Part shown: piece by piece, positions 1 to 12,100 of the stretch
Position numbering within the stretch: position 1 is the first letter of the stretch
Layout: the number at the start of each line of letters is the position of its first letter
DNA from: Gymnothorax reevesii
Lineage: Eukaryota > Chordata > Actinopteri > Anguilliformes > Muraenidae
Assembly (NCBI GenBank): GCA_029721435.1
Contig: CM056586.1
Location: 68,535,679 to 68,599,678 of the forward strand
Reading direction: 5' to 3'
DNA length: 64,000 bases
Program-made: the position numbers and the translations under genes
The notes under the pieces: generated by a model
The model's database searches: none
What the model was told of the DNA's origin: nothing
Seen by the model: only the letters and a program-made list of their open reading frames with translations

Positions 1-480
1 GAGGAGCAGCGGTTCCACTCTGAGCTGCTCCCGGAGGTCTGGGCTCCTCACCCTATCCCTAAGGGTCAGCCCAGCCACCCTACGGAGTAAACTCATATTG
101 GCTGCTAGTGTTCTTGATTTTGTCTATTCCGTCACTACCCAGAGCTCGCGGCCATAGGTGAGGGCTTCAGCGCAGACTGACCGGTACGTCGAGAGCTTTG
201 CATTTAGGCTCAGCTCCCCCTTCACCTCGACGGACCGGTAAAGCACCCGCTTCACTGCAGATGCTACAGCGATCCATTGGTCACTCTCACGCTTGACCCT
301 GCCCTCGCTCGTGAACAAGACCCAGATATACCTAAACTCCACCACCTGGGGTAGCACCTCAGCCCACCACTCTGGGGGGGGACAATCAACCTTTTTCTGA
401 GGAAAAACCATAGCCTCAGATTTGGAGGTGCTGATCCTCATTCCAACGGCTTCACACACGGCAGACAAAATGCGATTCAG
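1..480 (-). mobile_element. LINE reverse transcriptase C-terminal fragment (3' piece)
   Basis: The minus strand encodes the end of a non-LTR reverse transcriptase. It shows the AVCEAVGMRISTSKSEAMVF block, a degenerate version of the usual EFKYLGVLFTSEGR motif (here EFRYIWVLFTSEGR), the SVEVKGELSLNAKLSTYRSV block and ALTYGRELWVVTE. These are typical of an abundant teleost LINE with an EEP endonuclease; I do not assign the clade. The ORF is open from 468 to 124 and the homology continues beyond 468 to about 480. There is a stop just after the WVVTE motif, so this copy is decayed. It leaves the window at the left edge. Confidence 0.8.
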
Positions 481-483
481 AAG

Positions 484-770
484 ACCAGTATGAAGAGCCC
501 TGTCGGAAAATAAACCTCACCCAGAGGAGGGACCCCGGGGCCCCATCCTGGAGCCAGGCCTGGGAGGGCAGCCTGTAGGCGAGCACCTGGAGGAGGGGTT
601 TTTCCTGGGCCCTCATCAGGCTCAGACCGAAGAGGCTACGTGGTGCCACTTCCTGGTGGACCCAGCACCCGCAGGGAGAAGAATCGGGGTCAGGGGCGCT
701 GTAGACCAGGTGGTACATGAAGGCAGAGTCCCTGTTGCTCTGGGCCCCCGTAATGGAAACTGGCTCTTGG
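484..770 (+). mobile_element. 5' segment of the same LINE type, inverted
   Basis: Reading the plus strand, this matches the segment that precedes the endonuclease ORF in the same teleost LINE family. Landmarks are the GGAGCCAGGCCTGGG block near 550, the GGCTCAGACCGAAGAGG block near 619 and AAACTGGCTCTTGGGA ending at about 770. It abuts the reverse transcriptase piece at 1-480 but in the opposite orientation. Predicted ORFs on the other strand here are shadows. The family match is from memory of the consensus, not from a search. Confidence 0.65.
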
Positions 771-1491
771 GATAACTACTGATGCACCCAGCATGACCAC
801 TGTTTTATTTTCCATTGGAAAACCCCATGTGTACTCAACTCCAGTCTTTGATCAAGGTCCAGCAGCCTTCGTCATAGTATATGAGCACCTATCAATCATT
901 TTAGAGCTAAAACGGCAAGTACGAAGTACAAATAAAGCAGCAATATAAAACACCTACTGTGCTACTGTGTTAGCAAACAGGCTTGTGTGTCAGTATTACC
1001 CTTAAGTTTTAGTTACTGGTAAAGCTGTCAACTCGTGACAAAATACTAAATATTTTGAGCAAATAAGCCTTCGAATGTAGTGGGCAAAATGCTACCAAAG
1101 CCTGATAAGCTGTCATTCAATGCTGCGGCTGAGCAGAAGCTGATGGCGTTTGAAAGCTTTTGACTATATATAGCATTGAGCAGAATGGCATTTTGTTGCT
1201 TTTAGTGGGAAAGACTCTAGAGTCACGGTGGAGGAGGGTCTGCCCAAGCTGCCAGGCAGTGTTATCTCAAGTATGTCAGGAATTCAAATTCCTTCCTGGA
1301 GCAGCGATGAGGAAATCAAGACTAATATTAATGCAGGCCCACACTGTATAGGCAATCAAAATATATGTTCCCAATGCCTTTCACACACAGGTTATGATCT
1401 GCTGCGGTGGTTTACATCCTAAAACACGGTAATGATTAGTAACCTCCCCCAAAAATATTGTACAGTTCTTCAGAACATTTCATCGTCTTAA
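771..1491. other. intron, nothing recognised
   Basis: AT-rich unique-looking intron sequence between the LINE fragment and the first TTAA hairpin MITE. I see no coding potential or terminal repeats. Confidence 0.5.
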
Positions 1492-1666
1492 CCCTTAGAG
1501 TGCCAAAATACATTTTTAAAAAATATAAATTTATTTACCTTCTGCTGTTGAAAACCCATCAGGGGGCGACTTGTTTAAAAACAAGATGCCACATAATAGG
1601 TTTTCAGCAGCTTTGATTTTCATATCTTACATCATTGAGCAACAATAGCAGGTGGCACACTAAGGG
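1492..1666. mobile_element. TTAA-flanked hairpin MITE, copy 1
   Basis: The element begins CCCTTAGAGTGCC and ends in the inverted form GGCACACTAAGGG. TTAA lies directly on both sides (1488-1491 and 1667-1670). The interior is itself partly palindromic: TGTTGAAAACCCATCA on the left faces a diverged ATAGGTTTTCAGCAGC on the right. TTAA target duplication with CCC... termini is the signature of piggyBac-type transposition. There is no coding capacity. This is the most diverged and shortest of the copies seen here. Confidence 0.75.
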
Positions 1667-2216
1667 TTAATCAAGGGCAATTTACGTGCATGTCTATGAC
1701 AGCTCTGTAAAGAGTTCTTTTCACCTTTTGAAGTCATCTTCAAAATGTGAACAATTTTATGACAAGAGTTAAAAGGGAAATTAGATGATAGTCATTGATA
1801 AAAGTCATCAGTGGCACATTAAAGGGACAAAATTTATTTGAGTGTAAAAAGGCACGTGACTGTAGGCTACTTTTTTCTGCATTAGTAATGGAGGGGTCGA
1901 GATATTTTCATTGCTGTAGAAACAATAGCTCAAGTCCACTGGAGAAAGCGACAACACATACAAAACAGATTAGCGTTTGCACGGCAACCGCTAAAGCTGA
2001 GCTTGAGATACACAGGTCTATTTTTAGGGCCATTAAGAGCTTAATGTCTTTTCATAATTCACGTTTCAGCTTTTGATCGCTAATGGATTACACATTCAGT
2101 ATACAACACAAGCTTTGTTCTCAATCTCCGAGCCCAATTACAGAGCCCAGGAAATGAGTTAATATGGAGCTTACACCTAAAATTTGAGATTAATATTACA
2201 CCTGTGCCTGTTTTAA

Positions 2217-2413
2217 CCCTTCAGTTCACTTTAGACTGACTTTCATGGGTTCAACACAAAAAAACAGCACATCATTTTTTGTATCTCACTTCCAAAAACC
2301 ATGTTTTTAAGAAGGAACACCAATGAAATATGTATCTGATGTAGCATGAAGCATGTTTTTAAGATGTAAAAGGAGGCTCCAGGATATAAGGAATCTCAAA
2401 AAGAGTGAAGGGG
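2217..2413. mobile_element. possible second TTAA-flanked element
   Basis: The segment starts TTAA-CCCTTCAGTTC and ends GAGTGAAGGGG-TTAA, so TTAA flanks both sides with short, imperfect inverted ends. It is of similar length to the hairpin MITE but has no obvious internal match to it. The inverted ends are short enough that chance is possible. Confidence 0.35.
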
Positions 2414-2587
2414 TTAAAACCATGATTGCAAGATTTGACAACCTACATTTTTCTCGGAAAACTTTATTTTTGACTTTAATTTTGGGTGCCAACATAAACG
2501 GATTCCATTATCTAACACCCAAGCATTTTCATTTTCTAAATACAGACGCCCTTTGCAAACTTCAACTCCTTCCAAACCAAACATGAC

Positions 2588-2856
2588 TTCTATCCATCCA
2601 TCATATAACCCCCTATTTTGGGCAGGGTCGCACAGGGACTGCAGCGTATCCCAACATGCAATGGGCAAGAGACAGGAGCATACCCTGAAAAGCCCAACAA
2701 TCCATCACAGGGATCACGCGCTACTCGCTCATGACCAATTTAGTGCGTCCAATTAGCCTGAAGTTCATCTCTTTGAGACTGTAGGAGGAGACTGCAGTAC
2801 CCGCAGGCTACATCACGGGTGAGAACACGCTAACTCCACAAAGAAAGGCCCCAGGG
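2588..2856 (+). repeat. teleost LINE/SINE-type 3' end (TCCATCCAT family)
   Basis: It starts with the TATCCATCCATCAT motif and continues through the blocks typical of a common fish retroposon tail: GGGCAGGGTCGCACAGGG, ATCCCAACATGCAATGGGC, CCAATTAGCCTGAAGTTCAT, TTTGAGACTGTAGGAGGA and AACTCCACAAAGAAAGGCC. No ORF is intact. The family is recognised from general familiarity; the exact parent LINE is not assigned. Confidence 0.65.
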
Positions 2857-2859
2857 CTA

Positions 2860-3199
2860 GGCCTGTAACAATTATTAAATAATTGTCTAATTGTCAATTA
2901 TGTAAAATAATCGCGGTTTCAAGGTTAAACCGCAGGTTTTCAAATTGCGCAATTGCAATCGTTGATAATGTATGCACATGTTGAAGAGGGGGGGAAAAAA
3001 AAAAACAAAACAGAAAAATGAGAGAGTGCTGGAAGATGTGGAACTTGTGCAATAACAGTGCCATGCATAATCCCCCCATCAAAATGAAAAGCAAATCCCC
3101 TCCGCTCAACAAATAGAACATCATCTATTAAATTGTTAATTGTCAATTACTCCTCAGACAATTAATTGTACAGCAAAATTTGGAATTGTTACAGCCCTA
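2860..3199. mobile_element. hAT-like MITE with CTGTAACAATT ends
   Basis: The left end reads GGCCTGTAACAATTATT and the right end reads GGAATTGTTACAGCCC, giving inverted termini close to a common fish hAT-type MITE. The interior is rich in ATTGTCAATTA-type short inverted motifs. I could not find a clean 8-bp target duplication. Predicted ORFs crossing it (2894-3146, minus) are not real. Confidence 0.5.
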
Positions 3200-4305
3200 C
3201 CTAGGACAGATTGAAAAAATGCATCAAAATCCTGTGGTACAAACAAGACCAGCGTGTTCTACTCAAATAAGTCACCTTTAACCCTTTAAAGAGTGGGCTT
3301 TTTTGACCTTTTCTTTCCTAGAAAATAGGTAAGTGTTCAATAACCATGTCATTGTCTAATAATCCCTGAGTGACAGGGAGGTTTACGCCTGTGAGTGCAG
3401 TGGCGTAGCCAGAACTGAAAATAGGTGGGACCCAGAACATCCCTTCACAGCAATTATTAGTTCTGACCTGTTCAATCATTTTCCTTTATTAACATGTTTT
3501 CCAATTGCAATGATCCAATGGCAATCAAAATCTAGGCTTCCGTCTTCACGCGATTGATCGGTGCTTGAATAATTAGCGGAATTCAGAACAGAAAAATAAT
3601 TTCCTCAAAAACAGGCCCGTACTTAAGGAAAGACAAACTACTCTGAAACGTCCATGCAACCCTTTCAACACATCAGGTGATTTAACTTGTGCTTCATGAT
3701 TGTTTAAATGAAACAAAATACCATTAGAAATGTCTTTATGCAATTTCACAGCTTCCAACCCCTGAGAAAAGAAAAGACGCACGACAGGGGCAGGCAGGCA
3801 AACTTGGGTGAAGTTGGTTAAGCCAGGCTTTACACGGAATCCCAGGAAGCCTGTGTATCCGCTCCATCATTAAGTTTGGGTGCTACCCTCCCTGCTGGTT
3901 CTCGCACACACTGGCTGAGAGTACTGTGGTTTGTGGGCTGGGAGATGGGGGTGGGAAATTAATGGTCCGTCTCCATAACAGGCCTACAGGACCCTCCTCC
4001 CCTTCCCTACTTGTGCTTCTAATCCACAGCTGACTTGAGCCTGACCCCAGTCCCAGTGCTGGAGCTCTATATATGGGCAGTAGAGCGGGTGAAGGGGCCT
4101 CTCCCGAATCATCTCAACTCCGCATTTTCGATGCATTTTTTAACACATTTGGAGGAGGTGGTTTCGGGGACAGTGAGGCTGTGCGCGTTACTCATTGCAG
4201 ACACTCCAAAGCCGCATTGGACAGCTAATTTACCCTTTTAAAGCAGTTTACTCCATTTAATGCAAGCTGGTGAACCCATCTGATTTGCTGAGAAAGATTT
4301 CCTGA

Positions 4306-4524
4306 TACATGTCCATCGTGTCCTCGCTGCCTGTGCAGTGAGAGATGTGCAGCCTCACTGCTCCAGTGAATCTCAGGGAGTTTGGCCTTTTCCACTGCTC
4401 TCTCCCATCTATTTCTCTACCCCACTCATTTCCTATTTAGAGTTTCAAGGCTGATTATTACGGTGAGATTCTCTTTACAGCATCCTCATGAATAAAACTG
4501 AATGAATTTATTCTCAGCGTTTCC
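4306..4524. repeat. 219-bp segment duplicated at 44477-44711
   Basis: From TACATGTCCATCGTGTCCTC to TTATTCTCAGCGTTTCC this segment matches 44477-44711 in the same orientation with few substitutions. The distal copy has a short extra stretch (ACAGACTCTGTCC) near its left end. It contains no ORF. In the distal copy it sits inside an inverted-end repeat (43677-44793); here it lies about 200 bp upstream of another fragment of that repeat. Confidence 0.8.
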
Positions 4525-4728
4525 TCTGTTCCGCTGCATCTTGTGTTAAATAATCCCGTGAAGAACCTGTTCAACTGGCCAAAAATAATCCTATTAAAAA
4601 GGATTTGCGAGACCCTGACACTGTCATTTCCATTGTCCTGCAGAAAAAAAAAGTGCAGAATCACAGTAAATTTTAAAATTCCGTTAAAATAAATCCATCA
4701 TACTTAACAAACACAACAGAACAAAGGT

Positions 4729-5180
4729 TTTAAGAGCCAATTTTTGAGAAGTTTAGGCAGTCAGAATTGTTGACCCCCCTAGATTTGGCTGATATTTTAT
4801 TTCTGTGATGGGTATGGTATCCAAACCTCAAAACCCAAACCATTCCTGTGCTGACCCCTTCTGTCCCGAGCTACAGCGACCCCTTTTTTTTTTTTTAAAT
4901 CCTTTTTGGCCAATTTAACAAAATTGCAAGTTCCCACCTCTCTTAATCTGTACTTCAATGGTGTCCCAGCTCAAAGTCCATTGAAAGTGGCTCTATGGGG
5001 GGGGGCAGATGACCAGAAGGTAGTTATCCACCTAGGGCACCCTTGAAGTTTGTCAATAGGGGGCGTTCAAAATCCTCAAAACGTTTTCCTTTATCCAAAT
5101 GCTGATAATTACACTTGAAAGTCAAAAACCTATTTATTCCAAATAAATAACAAAACAGCTGGGATCTTATCTCATTTGCT
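4729..5180 (+). repeat. unclassified dispersed repeat B, truncated copy
   Basis: This copy starts TTTTAAGAGCCAATTTTTGAG and continues through TTGACCCCCCTAGATTTGGC, CAATGGTGTCCCAGCTCAAA and GTAGTTATCCACCTAGGG. Those blocks are shared with 43677-44461 (same orientation) and with 8001-8776 (inverted). The part between the GGGGGCG block and the CAGCTGGGATCTT block is deleted here relative to the other two copies. No protein is encoded. Confidence 0.75.
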
Positions 5181-5409
5181 TATAAATAACAACACCAACA
5201 TTCTAAAAATAGCATCTAGGTGACAGCACTTATTCTTAAAGGTACACTGTGCAACATTTTCAGTTGTTTATTGGCCAAAATCTAAGTCTGCATTCATATA
5301 GGTGCATATTGGTATATTATGATCTCCGCTAATAATCTGACATATTCTTGTAAACGAAGAATTTTAGATTTGTTTGTACACTGGACGGGTAAACCGGTAG
5401 GGAAGCGCC

Positions 5410-5750
5410 ATGACGGTCTGCCATCTTGAAACTACTGCCGCCGGCAAGGGCCCCATAAGCTCTGCCAGCCAGCACACAGTAATTGAGACACCGGAGGAGA
5501 TCAGCAAGAGAGGCTACCGCAGCAAGTTTGAAAATCTGCACGACTGCAGCATAATGCAGGACCATGCATATGCAGCAGCAGCACAGGAGACAAAATCCTC
5601 ATCGCCAAGAAAGCGAAAAAGAGAATTAAAAAGGCAGCGTGACCGGCGCATTCAAAAAAAAAAGGGTCAACATCAGGCTAGCCTTCCCCAGGTGGAAGGA
5701 GCTAATGAAAGCGAAAGATTTTCAAAGATTTTCTGATCGACAAGTAAGTC
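5410..5750 (+). pseudogene. transposon-borne exon with VNI-x-LAFPRWKEL motif
   Basis: An ATG at 5410 opens about 80 codons, ending in a very basic stretch (PRKRKRELKRQRDRR) that looks like a nuclear localisation signal. After a run of nine A at about 5655-5663 the conserved reading moves to another frame: RVNIRLAFPRWKELMKAKDF, then QRFSDRQ. A consensus splice donor, CAA|GTAAGT, follows at about 5751. VNIG-x-AF-x-RWRELK is a motif I associate with proteins carried by many fish repeats. The frame change in the A-run means this copy is either broken or carries a homopolymer error. Function is unknown. I see no downstream exon. Confidence 0.45.
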
Positions 5751-6051
5751 AATTTCAATAACAGGCTACGCCAACATCTAGGGGACCTTGTCTCTAAGTG
5801 CGTTCTCGTAAGCAGCGCAGCAGCTGCGGTTCTTTGCTTGTAGCACTGGTCAGGAGATTCTGTGCTGTCAGCTTACGTTATTATCAAGTCGGTGAAGTGA
5901 GCAGGTGTAATGACACCAATGTTTTCAGTTATTGTATTTGATGAATGGCTTTGTTATGTAGCGACTCGACTGCTTCACCTGTCTTTTATGTAACGCTACA
6001 GAATAAACCGTAAGGTAGCAAAGGCTATTGTTGGTTAACTGAGGTTGGATA

Positions 6052-6409
6052 TAGGGCTGGGCGATATATCGATATTATATTGATATCGTGATTCAAAGTA
6101 AAATATCGTCACAGATTTTGACTATGGTAACATCGTGATACGAAATAAGTGTTGGCTTTTCTGGTTTTAAAAGCTGAATTACAGTAATGGGTTGCATTTT
6201 TCTGCACTTGCAAGACTTTTGAAGCTGTTGCCTGCACCTGTTTCATCGTTATGTCAACATTACTAATAAATGGTTATAGAAAATATTATTGTGTACATAT
6301 TTAGCAAAAGCGGCAACATTTGTCCAGATGATATCGGCAAAATATCGATCTCGAGGTATTCGGTAACCGATATCGAGATATTAGATTTTGTCCATATTGC
6401 CCAGCCCTA
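6052..6409. mobile_element. hAT MITE with 8-bp target duplication
   Basis: The inverted ends are TAGGGCTGGGCGATAT and ATATTGCCCAGCCCTA. Directly outside them is an identical 8-bp direct repeat, GTTGGATA (6044-6051 and 6410-6417). Those ends and an 8-bp duplication are diagnostic of a hAT-type non-autonomous element. The interior is rich in ATATCGATAT-type motifs. It interrupts the 5236-7751 element and is therefore younger. Confidence 0.9.
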
Positions 6410-8000
6410 GTTGGATAGCGGACGTGCATTCAGTAACTACTGAATACTAACTACTATTCAGTAACTAAGCGTGCATGTAGCTAACTCATGCTTTGCTTTT
6501 CTGAAGTAAATTTGTTTGAGATGCACCTAAGCAAAGTTGTTTATTTCCACTACTTATGAATATCTTACATCGATTCACGGTACTGTGTTTTGCTGCCTCA
6601 TGTATTATATGTTGGCTACGTTGCACTGACTACTTTCACTTTCAACATGGTATAAATTCGGCCCAAAAATGAATGATTAGCTGTGAAGTTTACCAGTGCA
6701 CGCTCACTCTTAATTAGTAAAACAATAGCAGATGTGAATACTTGATGTTGTGACTTTTCAGCAACTTTTAAGGTAACAGAAACCTCATATTTGGTATCTT
6801 ATTTTATGCATGCGCCGAACTTGCATGAGAGCACCGCACAGGGACAGTATTTGTTGTTCAGCCTTTGTTAGCTAGAAGTGTTGAGTGGGTTTGGAAACGC
6901 TGGATCAGATGAGATGTGAACGACACACTGTTCGTAAGGGGCGTCAGTGTATGGGAGTGATGCCGCGGAGATTCGCTAATGCGGCTGAAATCTGCGAGAG
7001 AAAACACGAGGGCTTCAGAAGAAACTGATGAGAACGAAACTAAAGCGACTTTATGTATATTTTATAACTGGGCTACTGATCATGTGCGGACTTCAGGATT
7101 TGCCAATTCTGTATAAGGGGAAGGAAAATAATTCAAAATTGAAACTCCACAAATATAGAATGACTTACCTTGATGTTTGAGTACCCAGAGAAACATCAGG
7201 GTAGTAAAAACCTCAAGCGTGAATTTAGTCAAGAAAATTTAGAGTTTATTTTCTAATGCTGATAAACGTGGTAATAAACGGCAGTAGCTATGTTACGGAT
7301 GATGCATCGGGTTGCGAGAGTATGTGCAGCATATGCATGCGCAATATTAAAATTAAATTCTAATGAACGGTGTGTGCCCCCTGCGAGTCAGCTGAGATGG
7401 GCTCATGGAATTAATGAGCTTTGAGGATTTGTACACTAAAAGTAATTTTGCTCGCCCTGTTAAATAAATAAGACTAGTTCATCAACATTTTATTTCCCTA
7501 TTAAGTATATATATAGTTTTTCCAAACTATATTGAAGCGGAGTGGTATGTTTGTGGTATGTTTTGGTGCGGAATTGTTGCATGGGTTTTGCAGTGGACAT
7601 AGCTAAATTTCCGGAGAACATTGATACACGGTGGCTACCGTAGTTGCAATACGTGTTTGAAAAAGTGAGGCGCTCGAGTGCACTATTCGTTTGAATGTAA
7701 TACACGATTTCAACGCTGGATGGGAGTAATTCCTACACAACGTCCCTTTAAAAAACATGAACACTGTACTTTGTTGTGACAAGATGCATGTCTGCATACA
7801 AGCAGTGTGGAATATGTTCTTCATACAATTGTACTTGCTGCCTTTTCATGGCCAGGCTCATAAGCACAGATATGAGAGATGAGATCAGAATAACAGAGAG
7901 CTTCTATCACGACAGTGACAATTGAGTGAAAAGAAAATGTTCTGCCACATTTCAGAAGTCCTCTTGTCCATCACTGCACCAGAGCAGCATGGAGTGTCAG

Positions 8001-8776
8001 CTACTCCTGGCAAACTTCAAACACCTCCTGGTGCTGCCCTTTGATTTTGTCTGAGAGCTTCAGATCTGAAGCAGTACAGTCCCAACAACAGAGGCTGTGG
8101 CAAACACAACAAATGATGCAAGATCCCAGCTGATTTCTTCTTCTATTGTAATATATAGGTCTATAGCTTTCGTGTGCAATAAGCAGCATTTGGCTCCCTC
8201 TTTGAAGCTTTGAGAAATATGGTCAAAAAATGACCCCTTTTTAGGTCAGAGACCCTTTTTTCGCCCTTTTTTCTCCAAATTCCAAGGTTGTCCCACAAAA
8301 ATAACAGTAGATTTGAATTAAGATCCATCCAACTAAAAGATTCCTGCAAAAAGGCAACTGGGATACCGTTGAAGTTTGGGGAAAATCCATGACAAACTTA
8401 AGAAAAAAAAAATGGTTTAGAGCATTTGAGCGCCCCCTGTTGGAAAACTTCAAGGCTGCCCCAGGTGGATAACTACATTCTGGCGATCTGCCACCCTATT
8501 GACCCACTTTCAATGGACTTTGAGCTGGGACACCATTGAAGTTCTGAATTATAGAGGTGGAAACTTGCAATTTTGTTAAATATGCCGAAAAGGGCCAGAA
8601 AAAAGGGGACGCTGTAGCTCGGGACAGAAGGGGTTGACAAAGAATCGGTTTGGGTTTTGAGTTTTGGGTACTATACCCATCTCAAAAATAAAAAAATCTG
8701 CCAAATCCAGGGGAGTCAACAATTCAAGGTGCCTGATTTTGCCTGAATCTCTCAAAAAAGGGCTTTTAACTGCATC
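8001..8776 (-). repeat. unclassified dispersed repeat B, inverted copy
   Basis: Reverse complement of the repeat seen at 43677-44461. Shared blocks, read on the plus strand here, include CAGCACCAGGAGG in complement near 8020-8035, CAAGGTTGTCCCACAAAAAT near 8284, GCGCCCCCTGTTGG near 8430, AGCTGGGACACCATTGAAGT near 8523 and GGGAGTCAACAATTCAAGG near 8711. Minus-strand predicted ORFs of 62-78 codons lie in this repeat in conflicting frames and share no protein motif, so they are not taken as genes. Confidence 0.8.
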
Positions 8777-9119
8777 ATTTCCTCCAACTTGAGCTTTGTG
8801 GTGTAAACTCACTCATTTGTTTAAACGCAGATACTAAATGCCACACCATTGCCCATAAGTAGCAGGTCTCTGTGTCCACATGAGGTTCGTCTGAATATTC
8901 CAGTTTCCTCTGACACAGAAAGACGTGCGTGAGAAGTTTGGTGTATTTCTGCCCCTGCTATTGACCGAGACACTGACCTTAGAACTGGAGTTGGCCCTCA
9001 GGCGCCCACTTGTGGCCACTAGCTGAACCCAAGTAGCCAGGATGGGTCCAATATAAGGCAAATTATACCCTGCGGGGTTCACTGCAATGTACCTCCTGAC
9101 CAACACACATCAGTGGATA

Positions 9120-12100
9120 TCTAATCTACCCGTCACCTTATCCACCATTTAACCTTAAAATGACTTCAGTGATTCTATTCCCTAAGGATTCACAGGAAGT
9201 TCGCATGAGACCAATCAGCGATTTACAGGGAAGCCAGCTTCTCCTGTATTTCGTTGTATCGTTTTCTGGCTTTTCTTGGAACTGCCGTTAAATTTTGTCC
9301 CTAGAACTATTCACGGGATTATTTTACTGGCAATGTTATGGAAATGGGCATCTAGAACCAATGATTGTGAAGAACAGGCACAGTGAGCGCAGTACTGCAC
9401 AGCTGCAGACCTGCCTATGCGGGAATATCTAAAGCCAATTACAAAATGACATCTACATTATACAGTCCCTACAGTACTTCATGCTTCATGCCTCAGCAAG
9501 CGCTGCATAACAGACCATTAGGGCAGGTATCCCAAGGGAGATGATGAAACACACATCTAAATCCAGAGCTAGTGAATTACATATGCATTTTCATAATAAA
9601 AATTTACTCAAAATAGAATATTGTAACATGGCAACCAAGTCTGCCAGTGGGGGATTGCTTATTCTTGAATCTGCCGGGTCCTTGTCCCTTCAATTGATAT
9701 TAAACTAGTCACTCCAACGAGACCAGGGGCAGCTAACCCAAAACCCTGACAACTACTTGATCTGCTGCATCTCTTGTTGCTCAGCAGTTAACTGAAGCGG
9801 TTGGTTACACGGTTAACTCATCTGACCTGGTTTGCTGGGTTGTGGCTTCATGTGAAGTCAAAACATAGGCCAGCAGATTCAGAGCATCGTCAGCACAAAG
9901 GTTGGCCATCGACAAAATGAGAAAAGAATATATACAGCGACCACTAATATCAAAATCTCAGAGCAGCAAAGACCCCCATGTACGTTGACAGGTACCAAAT
10001 AGATAGCGTGAAGTGGGCGTGCTTCATTAGTGGGCACCGTTTTAGGCAAAAAACATGAGAACAGTTGGCACTCAGGTCATCGTGATGACGCCCATCAGGC
10101 CAACTGATATCAGATTGGTTCAGCAGTAGCTGATTAAAATAGTTGCACACTTCGAATGAAAGTTGATGAGATTGGTAAATTCAGTTTGAGACTCACAGGA
10201 CAGTACAGGAGAATGTACGTCTTCTCAAAACCGTTTGAGGGTTTCTGTATAATTAGATTTGAAGTGGTCTGAATGGCTAGATTTTCCCGCCAATCTACAT
10301 AGCACAAGGGCTCTCCATTTCACCACCTTCCAGCTATGGCCTCAAGCGCTTGTAGCAGCTCATGCTGCTCACTGAACTGTCGCAATGCCGATAATTGCTT
10401 GTTCTGCAACCATTTTAGAGTTCTGTTAACAATCCTGACTGACAAGCATTTCGGTTTTTTTCCCCCAATTCTAGGGAAATTCCAACCATTTTTAGGGACA
10501 TGGGCACAATTTAGCCCAGAGTAATATACCCAGTTTAAAAAAACAAATCAAAGCACAAGAAAAATAAAACAATCAAAAAACCGACAATTCAACACATAGT
10601 AAAATAAGAACAAAAAAAGAAAACAAAACAAAAATCATAAGAAAAGAATATCAAAACTAAAAAATGAAAAAAAGCCAAAACTACGAAAACAAAAATAAAA
10701 GCATAAAAAGCAAATCAATAAAGATAAAAAAAACAACAAAAAAAAAACAGAACAAAAAAATCAAAAATGCCCTCGCAAACGGGAAAGCACATGGCAGTAA
10801 CTATTCACAATGTTGCCCGTGGGAATTACCAAGTTTATCACATTTGGCACAGTTTAGTATTTTCCTGTTCCGCCACACATGCGATTGAGACACAATGGGT
10901 TCATCTGTGCATTAGCGGGTGTGCCAACTAATACAGCTGACGTTGTGTAATTTTCAAATCAAAGACCTTGTTTGCATATTGATTCAATCAGACCACCTTT
11001 AACAACAAACACTTGTTCTTAAGGGAATGAGTGGCTAATCTGAAAGGCCTTCATGGAACTAAACTGCCACCACTTCCACAGGTAATTAATTAGTCTTAGT
11101 CCAGCCCTTTTGACGACAGTGCCACAGCGGTGCCATCGATTCCAGTCACAAAATGACACACATCCACCAAAAAATGCTCTTCCAAGGCCTTTGCCATTTC
11201 AAAAAACGTCACACACACGTCACAGCTCATGTAGTTGTGGCTTTCAGATGGGGGAGTTCATGTGCATTCTATTCATAAACACGACCCCATTCGAAGGGAT
11301 CATATGACCTCATGCCTTGAAGGCCTTAGAGCGCGCTCAAAGCCCCGAGTGTACCTTACAGCTAAACAAGTGGATTATAACGTTTGGAGTACAATACCAA
11401 ATTTATTGAAAATTGGGCCACTTTATTTACCAGATGCATGTGACAGTGGGAATCTGACAGGCAGGCAGAGAGGCTGTACATTACGACAGGTTGAAAGTAC
11501 ACATCAGCACTCCAGTTAAGCTGTGACCTGTGACCTGGAATTTATCCATGCAGGTCACCGGGGGCTCGAGGCCCTTTGCTTTCCAGGGAAAACTCATGTC
11601 TCCACACTTACTTAAACAAGAGAATTAGAGAAGATGAAACGTGTCTCATCATTCAGACGATACAAAACAGAGCATAACCTCTTCTTCACTCTCTCTATCT
11701 CCCACCCTACACCCATCTCTCCATCTCTCCCCCCTCTCATTCTATCCCACACTGTCTCAGAGCAAACACCTGTATGCAAATATAGCCCTAAATCTTACCA
11801 TACAGCTATAAATATTCAGTGATTCTGTGTTTTCTGTTCAGGCAAAGTGCACAACCTTCCACCTCTTCTAAGAACAGCAATCTCTGGGCACTGCCATCGC
11901 CGATCACGAGAGCAAACAAGGTATCAAATTGTGTTTTTTGATGCACATTGTGCAGCATTTGGTGAGCGCTCTGCTGTTGACATTTAAAAGCAAAAAAAAA
12001 AAGGTTCTAGGTCCAAGGTTGCGGCAGAGCTTTCATAAGCGTAGCTCATGTAATATGCATGAAAAATCTAAACACCAATCACCCATTAGTAGCTAAGGTT

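Larger units (their letters stand above)
5236..7751 (+). mobile_element. 2.5-kb TTAA-ended element with an exon-like ORF
   Basis: The left end TTAAAGGTACACTGTGCAAC is matched by an imperfect inverted right end, whose complement reads TTAAAGGGACGTTGTGTAGG, ending at 7751. Inside are the ORF at 5410-5750 and a later hAT MITE insertion (6052-6409). The ends and the ORF resemble a widespread fish element that carries a small conserved exon. I recall such elements near the ISL2EU/P-type groups but cannot assign the superfamily. No transposase was seen, so it is probably non-autonomous or decayed. Confidence 0.5.

Noticed and set aside
3395..3470. CAGTGGCGTAGCCAGA-like hAT end
   Set aside because: Only one end was found and no partner, so an element cannot be delimited.
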